A stretch of 64,000 nucleotides of DNA from Maricaulaceae bacterium (lineage in GTDB: Bacteria > Pseudomonadota > Alphaproteobacteria > Caulobacterales > Maricaulaceae). Within the stretch, counting starts at the first letter, position 1. The number at the start of each line of letters is the position of its first letter. Under the pieces are notes generated by a model. That model saw only the letters and a program-made list of their open reading frames with translations. It ran no database searches and was not told the DNA's origin. The DNA lies in assembly GCA_026126205.1 (NCBI GenBank), contig JAHCJP010000002.1, positions 124,001-188,000 on the forward strand. Reading direction: 5' to 3'. A program made the translations under genes and the position numbers. This document shows, one piece after another, positions 29,011 to 38,334 of this stretch.

Positions 29011-30063
29011 TCAGCCGCGCGGGCAGATCAGCACATGGCCGTCGAACACCGCGCCGACGACCATGACGCCGCCGCGGACGGCGGCGACGGACGAGGCCGA
29101 CAGGATGCGGCCGTCGTCATAGAGCACGGTTTCGGTCTCGCCGCTTTCGGGGTCGATGCGCACCACCTGCGACGGCGCGGGAACGCTCTCGTCCGCCGCG
29201 TGGGCGACGAAATCGAATATGCGCGGATGGCCGCCGGTCCACAGATGGCCGTTCTCGTCCAGCTCCAGATTGTCCGGCGCGGTGGGGACGCGGATGGCGC
29301 GGACGCGCCGCAGCGCGCCGGTCTCCGGGTCGCGGTCATAGACGGTGATGCGGCGGCCGATGATCTCGGCGACATAGAGCGTGCGGCCGTCGGCCGACAG
29401 CGTGACGCCGTTGGCGTAGATCAGGCCGCGGGCGGCGATGTGGCCGCGCTCGCCGTCGAAATGACTGACCGAGGCCAGCGGCAGACCGAAATACGCCTCA
29501 AGCGTTCCCATGATCCCGTCCGGGAAGCGGCGGTCATTGCTGGCGTAGAAGCTGCGCGGGCCCGTGGCGGCGAGATCGTTGGGCGAGGCCAGTTCCGGAT
29601 AGCTGATGGTCTCCACATGGGTGAGGGTGAAGCCGTCCCACAGGGCGTCGAACACCTCCACCGTATGCCCGCCGGCGCGGGGATGGTTGATCACGAACAG
29701 CCGCCGGCCGCCCGCCGGCCCGGCGCCCTCGCCGCGCCACAGGCTGATCCCGTGCGGCATGAAATCTTCCGGCGCGCCGTGCGAGACCAGCGCCAGCGTT
29801 CCTTCCGGGTCGTCGACATGGAAGGCGTAAATGCCGCCGGAGCCCTGCGCCGCCCGCCGCGGCGCGGCGGAAACGAACACCACCCCGGTCTCCGGGTCGA
29901 TGGTCACGTCCTCGGCCCCCGGCGCCACGTCGAGGCGGCGGCACTGGTCGGCCAGCAGCGGTTCATGGCTGGCCAGCACGCCGGAGCCCGGTATCGCCAC
30001 CGTCGCCAGCCGGACCAGCGCGGCCAGCACCACCACGCCCACAATGATCAGGATCACGCGCAT
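29011..30063 (-). CDS. SMP-30/paraoxonase-like (arylesterase) six-bladed beta-propeller protein
   Basis: This 350-residue protein starts with one N-terminal membrane or signal helix (MRVILIIVGVVVLAALVRLATV). The body has beta-propeller repeats of the SMP-30/paraoxonase type, including GAEDVTIDPETGVVFVSA, ELASPNDLAATGPRSFYASND, YANGVTLSADGRTLYVAE and APDNLELDENGHLWTGGHP. The Asn/Asp residues in these blocks (SPND, DN) match the calcium-binding positions of paraoxonases. Lactonase or arylesterase activity is inferred from family membership. It is divergent from the S9 peptidase. Confidence 0.8.
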   Translation of the reverse strand: MRVILIIVGVVVLAALVRLATVAIPGSGVLASHEPLLADQCRRLDVAPGAEDVTIDPETGVVFVSAAPRRAAQGSGGIYAFHVDDPEGTLALVSHGAPEDFMPHGISLWRGEGAGPAGGRRLFVINHPRAGGHTVEVFDALWDGFTLTHVETISYPELASPNDLAATGPRSFYASNDRRFPDGIMGTLEAYFGLPLASVSHFDGERGHIAARGLIYANGVTLSADGRTLYVAEIIGRRITVYDRDPETGALRRVRAIRVPTAPDNLELDENGHLWTGGHPRIFDFVAHAADESVPAPSQVVRIDPESGETETVLYDDGRILSASSVAAVRGGVMVVGAVFDGHVLICPRG

Positions 30064-30179
30064 GTCAGTCCCTCCCGTCGGTTTCGCCGCCCATAAGCCT
30101 CGACCCGGCGCGCGCGCTTGTCTAGCCTGTCCGTAAAGGCTCCGGCCGGCCCGGAGCGCATCACGGGAGGGCGACAGCC

Positions 30180-32213
30180 ATGAAACACCAGTTCCGGTTC
30201 GCCGCGTCGGCGGCGGCCTTCGTGCTCGTCTGCGCGGCGCCGGCCGCCGCGCAACAGCCGCTGAGCATCGAGGACCTGTTCCGTATCGAGCAGGTGGGCG
30301 CCGCGGCGATCAGCCCCGACGGGGCGCGCGTCGCCTACACCGTCTCCACGCCGCGCAACATCATCGAGGGCGCCGATGACGGCCCGCCGGATTCCAGCCT
30401 GTGGATCGCCGCCGGGCCCGGCCAGGGGTTCCGCTATCTGTCCGGCGCGGCCGGCGGCGTCGCCTGGCGCCCGGACGGATCGTCCGTCAGCTTCACCGTC
30501 CGCCGCGACGGCGACAGCCATGCGGCGCTGTACGAAATCCCGGTGCATGGCGGCGAGGCGCGGCGGCTGTACGCCCATGAAGCGGCGATCCGCGGCTATG
30601 CCTGGGCGCCGCAGGGCGACGCCGTGTTCATCATCGCCACCGAGCGCGCCGACCCGATGCGGGCGCGGCTGGCGGCGCGCGGGTTCCGCGCCCGCGTCTA
30701 TGAGCAGGACCAGCCCTTCGCCCATGTCTGGCGCGTCAATATCGCCGGCGGCGAGGCCTCGCGGCTGGACCTGCCCGGCCACGCCAGCGACATCGCCATC
30801 AGCCCGGACGGGGCGCGCATCGCCGTGCAGCTGGCGCCGACACCGCTGATCGACGACGCGATGATGGAGCAGCGCTGGCATGTCTCCGCCCCGGACGGGC
30901 GCGGGCGGGTGGAAATCGCCACCCCCGGCAAGGTCGGCTCCGCCGCCTTCTCGCCGGACGGGTCGCAACTGGCCTTCCTGGCCGCCATCGACCGCGCCGA
31001 CTCCATCGCCGCCACGCTGCACGTCGCCGATGCGCGCACCGGCCAGTACGCCGCCATCGCCGCCGGCGCCGAACAGCATGTGCAGAGCTTCGCCTGGACG
31101 GAGGACGGAAACATCTTCGCGCTGGTGCATTCCGGCGTGAACAGCGCCTTCGTCACCTACAGCGCCGCGGGCGAGGAGCTGTCCCGCGCGCCGCATCTGG
31201 GCCGCGTGGCGCGGTCGATCGACCTCAACGCCGCCTCCGGCCGCGTCGCGGTGGTCGCCGACGCCGCCCGCCACCCGCGCGAGCTGTTCGTGGCCGACGC
31301 CGGCGGCGACGGAAGCCTGGAGCGCTGGACCGACCATAACCCCTGGCTTTCGTCGCGCGCCTTCGGCGAGCAGAGCGTGTTCCGCTATGAAGCCCGCGAC
31401 GGGGTGGAGGTGGAAGGCGTGCTGATCCTGCCCACGGGGCCGATGCCGCGCGCCGGCTGGCCGCTGGTGTTCGTGGTGCATGGCGGGCCGGAGGCGCATG
31501 ACTCCGACGGCTGGCTGACCGGCTACAGCCGACCCGGCCATATCTTCGCCAGCCGCGGCATCGCCGTGGCTTACGTCAATTACCGCGGCTCCACCGGGCG
31601 CGGGGCGGACTTCATCCGCCTCGACCACGCCGATCCGCCGGGCGACGAGTTCTACGACCTGGTCGACGCCATCGGCTATCTGTCGCAACGGGGGCTGGTG
31701 AACCGCCAGCGCGTGGGCATCACCGGCGGCTCCTATGGCGGCTTCGCCTCGGCCTGGGGCGCGACCATCGCCACCGAGCACTTCGCGGTCTCGGTGCCGT
31801 TCGTGGCGCTGACCAACCTGATCAGCTTCCACGGCACCACCGAGATCCCGATCGAGATGGTGGACGTGCACTTCATCCAGGCGCCGTGGGACGACTGGGA
31901 GATGTATCTGGACAAGAGCCCGATCCGCCATGCGCAGGGGTCGCGCACGCCGACCCTGATCCTGCATGGCGAGGCCGACACCCGGGTCGACCCGTCCCAG
32001 TCCTTCGAGCTGTACCGTTATCTGCAGCAGACGGGCGAGGCGCCGGTGCGGCTGATCCTCTATCCCGGCGAGGGCCACGGCAACCGCAACGCCGCGGCGC
32101 AATATGACTACGCCTTGCGGTCCTTCCGCTGGCTGGAGCACTACCTGACCGGCCCGGGCGGCGAGCCGCCGCCGCACGAACTGCCGCTGCCGCAGCTTCT
32201 GGGCATGGACTAG
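30180..32213 (+). CDS. S9 family prolyl-oligopeptidase-like (acylaminoacyl-peptidase type) serine peptidase
   Basis: This 677-residue secreted protein has a signal peptide (FAASAAAFVLVCAAPAAAQQ). An N-terminal beta-propeller of repeated 'ISPDGARIAV' blades covers about 25-400. The C-terminal alpha/beta-hydrolase domain holds the triad S518 (GGSYGGFASAWG), D600 (HGEADTRVD) and H633 (GEGHGNRN). It probably degrades peptides in the periplasm. It ends with a good hairpin terminator. Convergent with a TonB-dependent receptor, which may import its products or supply its substrates. Confidence 0.93.
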   Translation: MKHQFRFAASAAAFVLVCAAPAAAQQPLSIEDLFRIEQVGAAAISPDGARVAYTVSTPRNIIEGADDGPPDSSLWIAAGPGQGFRYLSGAAGGVAWRPDGSSVSFTVRRDGDSHAALYEIPVHGGEARRLYAHEAAIRGYAWAPQGDAVFIIATERADPMRARLAARGFRARVYEQDQPFAHVWRVNIAGGEASRLDLPGHASDIAISPDGARIAVQLAPTPLIDDAMMEQRWHVSAPDGRGRVEIATPGKVGSAAFSPDGSQLAFLAAIDRADSIAATLHVADARTGQYAAIAAGAEQHVQSFAWTEDGNIFALVHSGVNSAFVTYSAAGEELSRAPHLGRVARSIDLNAASGRVAVVADAARHPRELFVADAGGDGSLERWTDHNPWLSSRAFGEQSVFRYEARDGVEVEGVLILPTGPMPRAGWPLVFVVHGGPEAHDSDGWLTGYSRPGHIFASRGIAVAYVNYRGSTGRGADFIRLDHADPPGDEFYDLVDAIGYLSQRGLVNRQRVGITGGSYGGFASAWGATIATEHFAVSVPFVALTNLISFHGTTEIPIEMVDVHFIQAPWDDWEMYLDKSPIRHAQGSRTPTLILHGEADTRVDPSQSFELYRYLQQTGEAPVRLILYPGEGHGNRNAAAQYDYALRSFRWLEHYLTGPGGEPPPHELPLPQLLGMD

Positions 32214-32239
32214 GACGCAGGCCTTTGAAATCGAACCGG

Positions 32240-32270
32240 CCCGGCCCCGCCAGCGGGGCCGGGCTTTCGT
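32240..32270 (+). terminator. Hairpin terminator after the S9 peptidase gene
   Basis: A perfect 10 bp stem, CCCGGCCCCG (32240-32249) and CGGGGCCGGG (32254-32263), with a CCAG loop, is followed by CTTTCGTT. The T-run is short but the stem is strong. It lies 27 bp after the stop codon. Confidence 0.7.
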
Positions 32271-32343
32271 TACCACCCGTTCCGGAAAGCAAGGGGCCGC
32301 GGCGTTTCCGCCCCGGCCCCCGAGCCCCCGCTTTGTCCGGGTT

Positions 32344-35300
32344 CTAGAATGTCACGTCGACGCCCATGAAGAAGAAGCGTCCGCGCGGGCCGACCGGCCA
32401 GGACTGCGTGCTCATGAAGGGCGCGCGGTTCTCGACATTGTTGACCCCGCCATAGATGCGCACGTGATCGCGCAGGTCGTAGGAGAAGCTGAAATTGTGG
32501 ACAAAGCTCTCCCCCGCCATGCCGTCCGGGCCAAACAGGTTGTCGATGGTCTCGATCTCCACTCCGACATGGGCCTGGTCGCTCTGGTACTGGGTCTGCC
32601 AGCCGAGCATCAGCGGTCCGCGGCGGAACGCCAGATTGCCGGTTATGGCCCATTCCGGGCTGCGGAACTCGCGCAGCGCCGGATCGACCGCGGTCGGGTC
32701 GGTGCGGCTGGTGAAGAAGTCCAGCCGCTCCTGCTTGGTGCCGATGACGCGAAGGGCGATATCGTTCTGACCGATCGAGAACCCGTAGGCGGCGGCGAAA
32801 TCATAACCCCGCGCCTCGATACGGGCGAAGTTGACGAAGGTCTGGTTCAGGAAGCGGAAGCCCCCGAACTGCGCCGACCCCGGATCGGTCTCGCGCGTGA
32901 ACAGCGTACAGAAGACGTTGTTCGGGAAATCGGTCGCATCATAGCAGGTGTCGACGATCTCCTGGGCGCTGACTGTCGAAATACCGTCGCGGATGCTGAC
33001 GTTCCAGTAGTCAGCCGTCAGCGAGAAGCGCGGCAGGAAGTTCGGCGTGAACACGAAGCCGATAGTGGTGGTGTCCGCCGTCTCCTCCGTCAGATCCGGA
33101 TTGCCGCCCACCACGCCGCCGAAACGGGCGGTCAGCGGGTCGGTGAAGCCTGGCGGCAGCGCCGGCAGGCCGTTGCCGCCCGCCTGGCAGTTCGCCTCGC
33201 GCAGGGCCGGGTCGGCCGCGTTGGCCAGTTCGGCCGCGTCGCACGGGTCGATGGGGCGGAACACCGCCGGATTGGTGATGAAGGTTTCGCGCAGGTTCGG
33301 CGCGCGAATCGCCTGCGACCGCGTGGCCCGGAAGCTGATGTCGTCGACCGGGGTCCACAACAGGCCAAGATTCCAGGTGCCCACCGTGCCCGTGTTGTTG
33401 GAATAATCGGCGACCCGGTAGGAGGCGTTGAAGGTCAGCTCCTCGGCAAGGGGCTGGTTGGCGAGCAATGGCACGGACGCCTCGCCATAAACCTCGGCGA
33501 CGTTATAGCCGCCCTGCGAGTCGCGGAAGACGAACAGCGCGTTGAAGCCCAGCGAATTGTTGTCGCTGACGTCGGCGATATTCGTGCCTGCCGGGAAGGG
33601 AGATTCCGCCGGCAGGTCGCCCTTCAGCCAGGGGTCGCGCTCGGACCGGGCGTTCTCGGTGCGGTATTCGGCGCCGAAGGCGAACTGGATCGGTCCGGCC
33701 GGCAAGTTGAGGAAGTCCGCTGTGTCGCCGGCCATGGCGGCGGTGAAAACCGACTGGCGCAGCTGGATGCGCTCATGCGTGGTCTGCGAGAAAAAGTCCC
33801 GCGATTCCTGGCTGATCGAGTTGGGGCCGCCCCAGATATTGGCCGGCTGGCACTGCCCGCTGCCCGGCGTAAAGCTGAAGATTCCGGGGTTGAACTCCGG
33901 AATGCCGAACAGGGTGGTGAAAGGGATGTGGTTGTTGTCCAGCTCCACCCGGCAGACCGGCTGGCCGCCCGGTCCCATCACCGCGTCGATGGCGGCGAAG
34001 AACCGGTCAAGGATCACTTCCGTACCGTAAATGTCCTGCGTGTACTGGCCGTGGTTGGCCGCGACCTCCCAGGTCCAGCCATTGCCCAGTTCACCGCGGA
34101 AACCGCCGATGACCTGATAGGTCTCGCGGTCCACGTCGGTATTGGCGCCGCCGGTATCGATCGGGTCGCGGGTGATGAACAGGCCGCCAGGCAGGCCGGT
34201 TATGAAGCCGGCGAAACCGCCCGGCGCCATGGCGCTGGTGCCTATCAGCTCCTGTGGCAGGAACGGGTTGTCCGGCGCGCCGTACAGCAGGTCGAAGAAG
34301 CCGTTCTGGATCACCCGCCGCTCGCTGCGGCCGGTGGAGTACTTCAGTTCCAGAAAACCGGTGAGGGTGGCGGTGAAATCATAGCGGGCGTTGAAGGTGA
34401 AGGTGGCCTGCTCGGTCTGCGGCAACAGATAGTCGCGATCATAGCGGTCCGGAACGCCGTCGCCGCCAAACTGGTTGAAGGCGCTGGCGATCAGGCCGTC
34501 GACATAGGGCCGCAGACTGCCGTCCGGATTCACGGTCCAGCAGCCGCCGGCGTAATCGAGGCCGAAAATGCCGTCCTGCGTTCCCGCGCCCCAGTTGAAC
34601 TGGTTCTGCCAGCCGACAAAGGACTGGTCGCAATCCGGCACCCCGTCGCCGTCCAGGTCTATGGAGTGGAACAGGTCCATGTTGAACGGCGAGATGATTC
34701 CGGCCGCGTTGCTGATCGAGAATGTCGGCTGCCGCAGGAGCGCCCGGGTGGGCGAGGTGTTGCGCCGCTGGATCAGCGCCAGCTCGGCAGAGCTGAGATC
34801 CGCCGTGGTCAGGCTGGTTCCGAACCAGGCATTGTAGCGGTTGATGAACGCCTCAGGGTCGTTGGGGATCAGCAGACCGACCGGGTAGCGGCCCTCGTTG
34901 ATGTTGTAGAACTGAAAGAACAGCGGCGTGGACGCGGCCGAAATGTCGCCCGCCTGGAAGCGCAGCGCCGGATTGGCCTGGGCGCGGGCGATGCCGTTGT
35001 CGGCCGCCCAGTCGCGATCGCCGACGCGCAGCACGTTGTCGCGGCGGTAATCGACGCTGAAAGTCACATTGCCGCGCCGGTTATCGAAATTATGGCCGGC
35101 GGTGACCTGGGCGCTGAAGGTTTCGCCGCCGTTTCCGTCGGCCATGCCGGCGCGGAAATCGCCGCGGATGCCCTCGAAATCATCGCGCAGGATGAAGTTG
35201 ATCACCCCGGTCACGGCGTCAGAGCCATAGATGGCCGATGCGCCGCCGGTCATCACCTCGACGCGCTCCACCAGCGGGGTGGGGATCGCGCCGATGTCGA

Positions 35301-35706
35301 CGGCGCTGCTGCCTTCCAGTCCGCCGACATGGCGGCGGCCGTTGACGAGGGTCAGCGTGCGCACCGAGCCGAGGCCGCGAAGGTTCAACACATTGATGCC
35401 CGAGATGCTGCTCTCGCTCGTCGTCGAGTTCAGCAGCGCCGGCAGGCGCGCCAAGGTTTCGGCCATGCCGAGCTGTCCGGACAGGCGGAAGTCGTCTTCG
35501 GCCACGGACTGCACCGGAACCGGCGCGACAAGATTAGGATCGCGGGCGATGCGCGTGCCGGTGATGGTGATGGTTTCCGCCGGCTGCGCGGCGGCATCGT
35601 CTTCCGCGTCTTGCGTCAGCGCCGCGCCCGGCGCGGCCAGGGCGATTGCGGCGGTCGCCGCGCCCCCAAGAAGATAGCGGCGAATGCTCGCAATACTCGT
35701 TGCCAT
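32344..35706 (-). CDS. TonB-dependent outer-membrane receptor
   Basis: This 1120-residue protein has an N-terminal signal region (MATSIASIRRYLLGGAATAAIALAAPGAAL). A TonB-box-like segment (ETITITGTRIAR) and a plug domain follow (LSGQLGMAETLARLPAL ... VERVEVMTGGASAIYGSDAVTGVINFIL). The long C-terminal part carries alternating beta-strand patterns of a 22-stranded barrel. It ends in GRFFFMGVDVTF, a terminal aromatic typical of BAM substrates. It belongs to the large alphaproteobacterial class with a 'SDAVTGVINFILRDDFEG' plug; the substrate (peptide, sugar or siderophore) is not clear. The upstream region is long and AT-rich. Confidence 0.92.
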   Translation of the reverse strand: MATSIASIRRYLLGGAATAAIALAAPGAALTQDAEDDAAAQPAETITITGTRIARDPNLVAPVPVQSVAEDDFRLSGQLGMAETLARLPALLNSTTSESSISGINVLNLRGLGSVRTLTLVNGRRHVGGLEGSSAVDIGAIPTPLVERVEVMTGGASAIYGSDAVTGVINFILRDDFEGIRGDFRAGMADGNGGETFSAQVTAGHNFDNRRGNVTFSVDYRRDNVLRVGDRDWAADNGIARAQANPALRFQAGDISAASTPLFFQFYNINEGRYPVGLLIPNDPEAFINRYNAWFGTSLTTADLSSAELALIQRRNTSPTRALLRQPTFSISNAAGIISPFNMDLFHSIDLDGDGVPDCDQSFVGWQNQFNWGAGTQDGIFGLDYAGGCWTVNPDGSLRPYVDGLIASAFNQFGGDGVPDRYDRDYLLPQTEQATFTFNARYDFTATLTGFLELKYSTGRSERRVIQNGFFDLLYGAPDNPFLPQELIGTSAMAPGGFAGFITGLPGGLFITRDPIDTGGANTDVDRETYQVIGGFRGELGNGWTWEVAANHGQYTQDIYGTEVILDRFFAAIDAVMGPGGQPVCRVELDNNHIPFTTLFGIPEFNPGIFSFTPGSGQCQPANIWGGPNSISQESRDFFSQTTHERIQLRQSVFTAAMAGDTADFLNLPAGPIQFAFGAEYRTENARSERDPWLKGDLPAESPFPAGTNIADVSDNNSLGFNALFVFRDSQGGYNVAEVYGEASVPLLANQPLAEELTFNASYRVADYSNNTGTVGTWNLGLLWTPVDDISFRATRSQAIRAPNLRETFITNPAVFRPIDPCDAAELANAADPALREANCQAGGNGLPALPPGFTDPLTARFGGVVGGNPDLTEETADTTTIGFVFTPNFLPRFSLTADYWNVSIRDGISTVSAQEIVDTCYDATDFPNNVFCTLFTRETDPGSAQFGGFRFLNQTFVNFARIEARGYDFAAAYGFSIGQNDIALRVIGTKQERLDFFTSRTDPTAVDPALREFRSPEWAITGNLAFRRGPLMLGWQTQYQSDQAHVGVEIETIDNLFGPDGMAGESFVHNFSFSYDLRDHVRIYGGVNNVENRAPFMSTQSWPVGPRGRFFFMGVDVTF

Positions 35707-36044
35707 GACAACCCCCTGGAATGATTATTCGTGACGTTCGATCCATGCTGCGATGAAAGCAACGCGCCATGGTTTCCCACGCAGACAGGCCTGTCCATGA
35801 CAATTTGTTGATATTATCGTGAGTGTTGCAGATTTGCAGTGCGATCAATTGTGTGAGCTGGGTTGAAAAACCGGTTTAATTTCACATAATTGTGATTGCC
35901 GTCGTATAGTATTGTTCTGCCCGGCGCCGCCCCATGCAGAAAAACAAGTCCGGGGCACGCAACGTGTCCGTAGCGGGTGAAAATCGGGCTTCGCCCGGGG
36001 GACGCAGGGGCGCCACGGCGCCCCGGGCGATTCCGGCTATGCGG
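35707..36044. promoter_or_regulatory. AT-rich intergenic region upstream of the TonB receptor
   Basis: About 340 bp without a gene. On the minus strand GATAAT (35818-35813) could be the receptor's -10 box, about 107-112 bp upstream of its ATG. A perfect 12 bp palindrome, GACAGGCCTGTC (35784-35795), lies between it and the gene, and TCACA-N4-TGTGA (35882-35895) lies upstream. Either could be an operator. The region after 35940 is GC-rich and shows nothing clear; it ends at the stop of the SDR gene. Confidence 0.4.
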
Positions 36045-36827
36045 TCAGCGCGGCGGCAGGCGCGTGGCGCCGTCAAGCCGGATGCTCTCGCCGTTCAGAT
36101 ACACCTGCCGGCAGATGCCCAGAACCAGCCCGGCGTATTCCTCGGGCCGGCCGAACCGGTTGGGGAACTGCACATTGCGGCGCAGCGCCTCCTTCACCTC
36201 CGGCTTGATCTGTTCGTAGATCGGGGTCTCGAACAGGCCGGGCAGGATGGTGTTGATGCGCACGCCCTCGGGCGCGAGATCGCGCGCGATCGGCAGCGTC
36301 ATGCCCACCAGCCCGCCCTTGGAGGCCGAATAGGCCGCCTGGCCGATCTGGCCGTCCTGCGCCGCGACCGAGGCGGTGTTGACGATCACGCCGCGCTCGC
36401 CGTCTTCCAGCGGCTCCAGCGCCAGCATGCCGGCGGCGGCCTTGGCGGCGCAGGAGAAGCTGCCGATCAGGTTGACCGCGACCACTTTCGCGAAGGCGCT
36501 GGTGTCATGGGCCTTGATCGAGCCGTCGGTCTTGGAGCGCGCGGCGGTCTTCATGCCGACGGCGATGCCGGCGCAATTGACCAGGATCCGCTCCTGCCCG
36601 TGCGCCTTGCGGGCGATCTCGAAGCCGGCGTCGACGCTGGCCTCGTCGGCGACATTGACCTTGGCGAACACGCCGCCGATCTCCTTCGCCACACGGTTTC
36701 CGCGCTCTTCATTCAGGTCGAAGACCGCCACCTTGACGCCCTCGGCGGCCAGCGCCCGCGCCGTCGCCTCGCCAAGGCCAGAAGCCCCGCCCGTCACCAC
36801 CGCCGCGATCGATCCGTCCAGTCTCAT
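36045..36827 (-). CDS. SDR-family 3-hydroxyacyl-CoA dehydrogenase (type II, HSD10-like)
   Basis: This 260-residue protein has the NAD-binding motif VVTGGASGLGEATARALAAEG (residues 10-30), the catalytic Tyr-x-x-x-Lys in AAYSASKGGL, and the C-terminal 'YLNGESIRLDGATRLPPR'. The 'DGERGVIVNTASVAAQDGQIGQAAYSASKGG' block and 'LPGLFETPIYEQIKPEVKEAL' match 3-hydroxyacyl-CoA dehydrogenases of the HSD17B10 type rather than FabG. It probably acts in beta-oxidation or isoleucine breakdown. It stands alone on the minus strand. Confidence 0.85.
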   Translation of the reverse strand: MRLDGSIAAVVTGGASGLGEATARALAAEGVKVAVFDLNEERGNRVAKEIGGVFAKVNVADEASVDAGFEIARKAHGQERILVNCAGIAVGMKTAARSKTDGSIKAHDTSAFAKVVAVNLIGSFSCAAKAAAGMLALEPLEDGERGVIVNTASVAAQDGQIGQAAYSASKGGLVGMTLPIARDLAPEGVRINTILPGLFETPIYEQIKPEVKEALRRNVQFPNRFGRPEEYAGLVLGICRQVYLNGESIRLDGATRLPPR

Positions 36828-36931
36828 GCCCCGCTCCCTTGTCTGGCGTGGAACTCCGTCGCGACAGGGGATAGCCCGCCGCGCGGGAAAAGCAAACGCC
36901 CCGCGCGGGCGGGCATGCAGGGTTGAAGGGG

Positions 36932-37324
36932 TTAGCCGACCTTCAGCACTTTCAGCGCATGCGCGCGCCCGTCGCGGCCGGTCCAGGTCATGGTCTGGCC
37001 TTCGGCGAGGCCGATCAGCGCCGTTCCCACCGGGGTCAGCACCGACACCTTGCCCTTGGCGATGTCGGCGTCCTGCGGCCAGACCAGCGTCACGCGCCGC
37101 GTTTCGCCGCCGGAGACGTATTCCACCGTTCCGCCCATGCGCACGACGCGCGGCGGAACCTGCCCGGCGGGGCGGATGTCGGCGCGGGCCAACTCGTCAA
37201 GCAGCGCCTCGGCGACGGCGGGCAGGCGCGCGCCGGCGGCGTCGGCCAGGTCGGTCAGACGGTCATGGTCGGCTTCGCTGATGATGATGTCGGGCTTTTG
37301 AAAGCCGCTGATTTGTTCGGTCAT
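36932..37324 (-). CDS. rnk: Rnk-type nucleoside diphosphate kinase regulator (GreA/GreB fold)
   Basis: From the ATG at 37324 the protein has 130 residues. An N-terminal short helical region (DIIISEADHDRLTDLADAAGARLPAVAEALLDEL) is followed by the GreA/B C-terminal FKBP-like domain: VRMGGTVEYVSGGETRRVTLVWPQDADIAKGKVSVLTPVGTALIGLAEGQTM. Rnk binds RNA polymerase and competes with Gre factors. The shortened coiled-coil fits Rnk rather than GreA. The open frame continues upstream of 37324, but without homology. Confidence 0.87.
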   Translation of the reverse strand: MTEQISGFQKPDIIISEADHDRLTDLADAAGARLPAVAEALLDELARADIRPAGQVPPRVVRMGGTVEYVSGGETRRVTLVWPQDADIAKGKVSVLTPVGTALIGLAEGQTMTWTGRDGRAHALKVLKVG

Positions 37325-37676
37325 GGTCCTGGTTCCAGTGGGCCGCCGGCGCCCCGGCGGCGAAATCATTGGCCGCGGCCCGGCGGGCCGGGCGGCGGGT
37401 TTCAAGCTTGCTTTTGGGATGCCCCCGGGCGCGGAACTCGCGCAGGCCTCAGCGCGCCCGGGGCGCGGGGCGTGCGAGCAGACTGCCTGCGTTCAGCAGG
37501 AAGCGGGGGGGCCGAAGGCCGGTCATGACCTGAAGCTGGGGGTGCGGCGCCGGGAAGTCAATGCGGCGGACCCGCGACGAAAGCGCCCCGCGCCGGCGGC
37601 GCGGGGCGTGATCGGCAGTCTTCGCCTTTCCTGGCCAGGCCCGGCGGCAGGGTCAGGAAGGGCGAGGGGAGGCGTC
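37325..37676. other. Gene-poor spacer between rnk and rpsP
   Basis: This 352 bp stretch holds no convincing gene on either strand. It contains several G/C-rich hairpins, including the terminator-like one listed at 37584-37608. In many Alphaproteobacteria rimM-trmD-rplS follow rpsP; none of them is here. The remaining sequence shows nothing recognisable. Confidence 0.6.
37584..37608 (-). terminator. Hairpin after rpsP
   Basis: A perfect 11 bp stem, CGCCCCGCGCC (37584-37594) and GGCGCGGGGCG (37598-37608), with a 3-base loop. On the minus strand it is followed by CTTTCG, a weak U-tract. It lies about 70 bp after the rpsP stop and probably ends the ffh-rpsP transcript. Confidence 0.6.
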
Positions 37677-38282
37677 TTACGCCTTTTCCTTGGCCTCGCC
37701 GTCTTCAGCGGGAGCCTCTTCGGCCGGGGCTTCCTCGGCCGGGGCTTCCTCGGCCTTCGGTTCCTCAGCGGCGGCCTCTTCGGCTTTCGGCTCTTCGGCG
37801 GGCGGGGCTTCAGCCGCCGCTTCCGCAGCCGGGGCCTCTTCGGCGGCCACGTCTTCAGCCGGCGCCTCGGCGGGGGCTTCTTCAGCGGCGGTTTCTTCGA
37901 CAGCCGGGGCGGCCTTGGCCTCCTCGGCGGCGGCCTTCTTCGCCGCTTCGCGCTCGGCGCGTTCGGCCATCAGCGCCTTGGCCTTCTCGCCCGGCTCGCC
38001 CTTCTTCGGGTTGTTCCCGTGCGTCCAGGTCACCAGCTTCGGGTCGGCCTGGTGGATGAAGCGGGCGACGCGGTCGGTCGGCTGCGCGCCCTTCCTGATC
38101 CACTCGGCGATCTTCTCGAGGTCCAGCTTCACGCGCTCGGCGGCTTTCGGCAGCATCGGATCGTAGGAGCCGACCTTGTCGATGAAACGGCCGTCGCGCG
38201 GGGCGCGGCTGTCGGCGACGACGACGCGGTAATAGGGGCGCTTCTTGGCGCCGCCGCGGGAGAGGCGAATTTTCAGAGCCAT
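37677..38282 (-). CDS. rpsP: 30S ribosomal protein S16 with long acidic Ala/Glu/Pro tail
   Basis: S16 is a small-subunit assembly protein. Residues 1-85 are the normal core ([51 protein letters not shown]). The protein is 201 residues, against about 80-90 in enterobacteria and often 110-165 in Alphaproteobacteria. The tail first carries a basic/alanine stretch ([24 protein letters not shown]). About 70 residues of imperfect EEAPAE / PKAEEAA repeats follow, ending [15 protein letters not shown] precedes the start. It lies 52 bp after ffh on the same strand. Confidence 0.96.
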   Translation of the reverse strand: MALKIRLSRGGAKKRPYYRVVVADSRAPRDGRFIDKVGSYDPMLPKAAERVKLDLEKIAEWIRKGAQPTDRVARFIHQADPKLVTWTHGNNPKKGEPGEKAKALMAERAEREAAKKAAAEEAKAAPAVEETAAEEAPAEAPAEDVAAEEAPAAEAAAEAPPAEEPKAEEAAAEEPKAEEAPAEEAPAEEAPAEDGEAKEKA

Positions 38283-38334
38283 TGCAATTTTTCCTTTGGT
38301 TTCAGTCAGTTGTTCTGGTTTTCAGGTTCGGGTT

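Noticed and set aside
30054-32276. Minus-strand open frame of 740 aa opposite the S9 peptidase
   Set aside because: The plus-strand peptidase has all catalytic residues and a terminator. The antisense frame has the composition of a shadow ORF.
32464-35724. Plus-strand open frame of 1086 aa opposite the TonB receptor
   Set aside because: The receptor has signal peptide, plug, and terminal Phe; the opposite frame has no recognisable domain.
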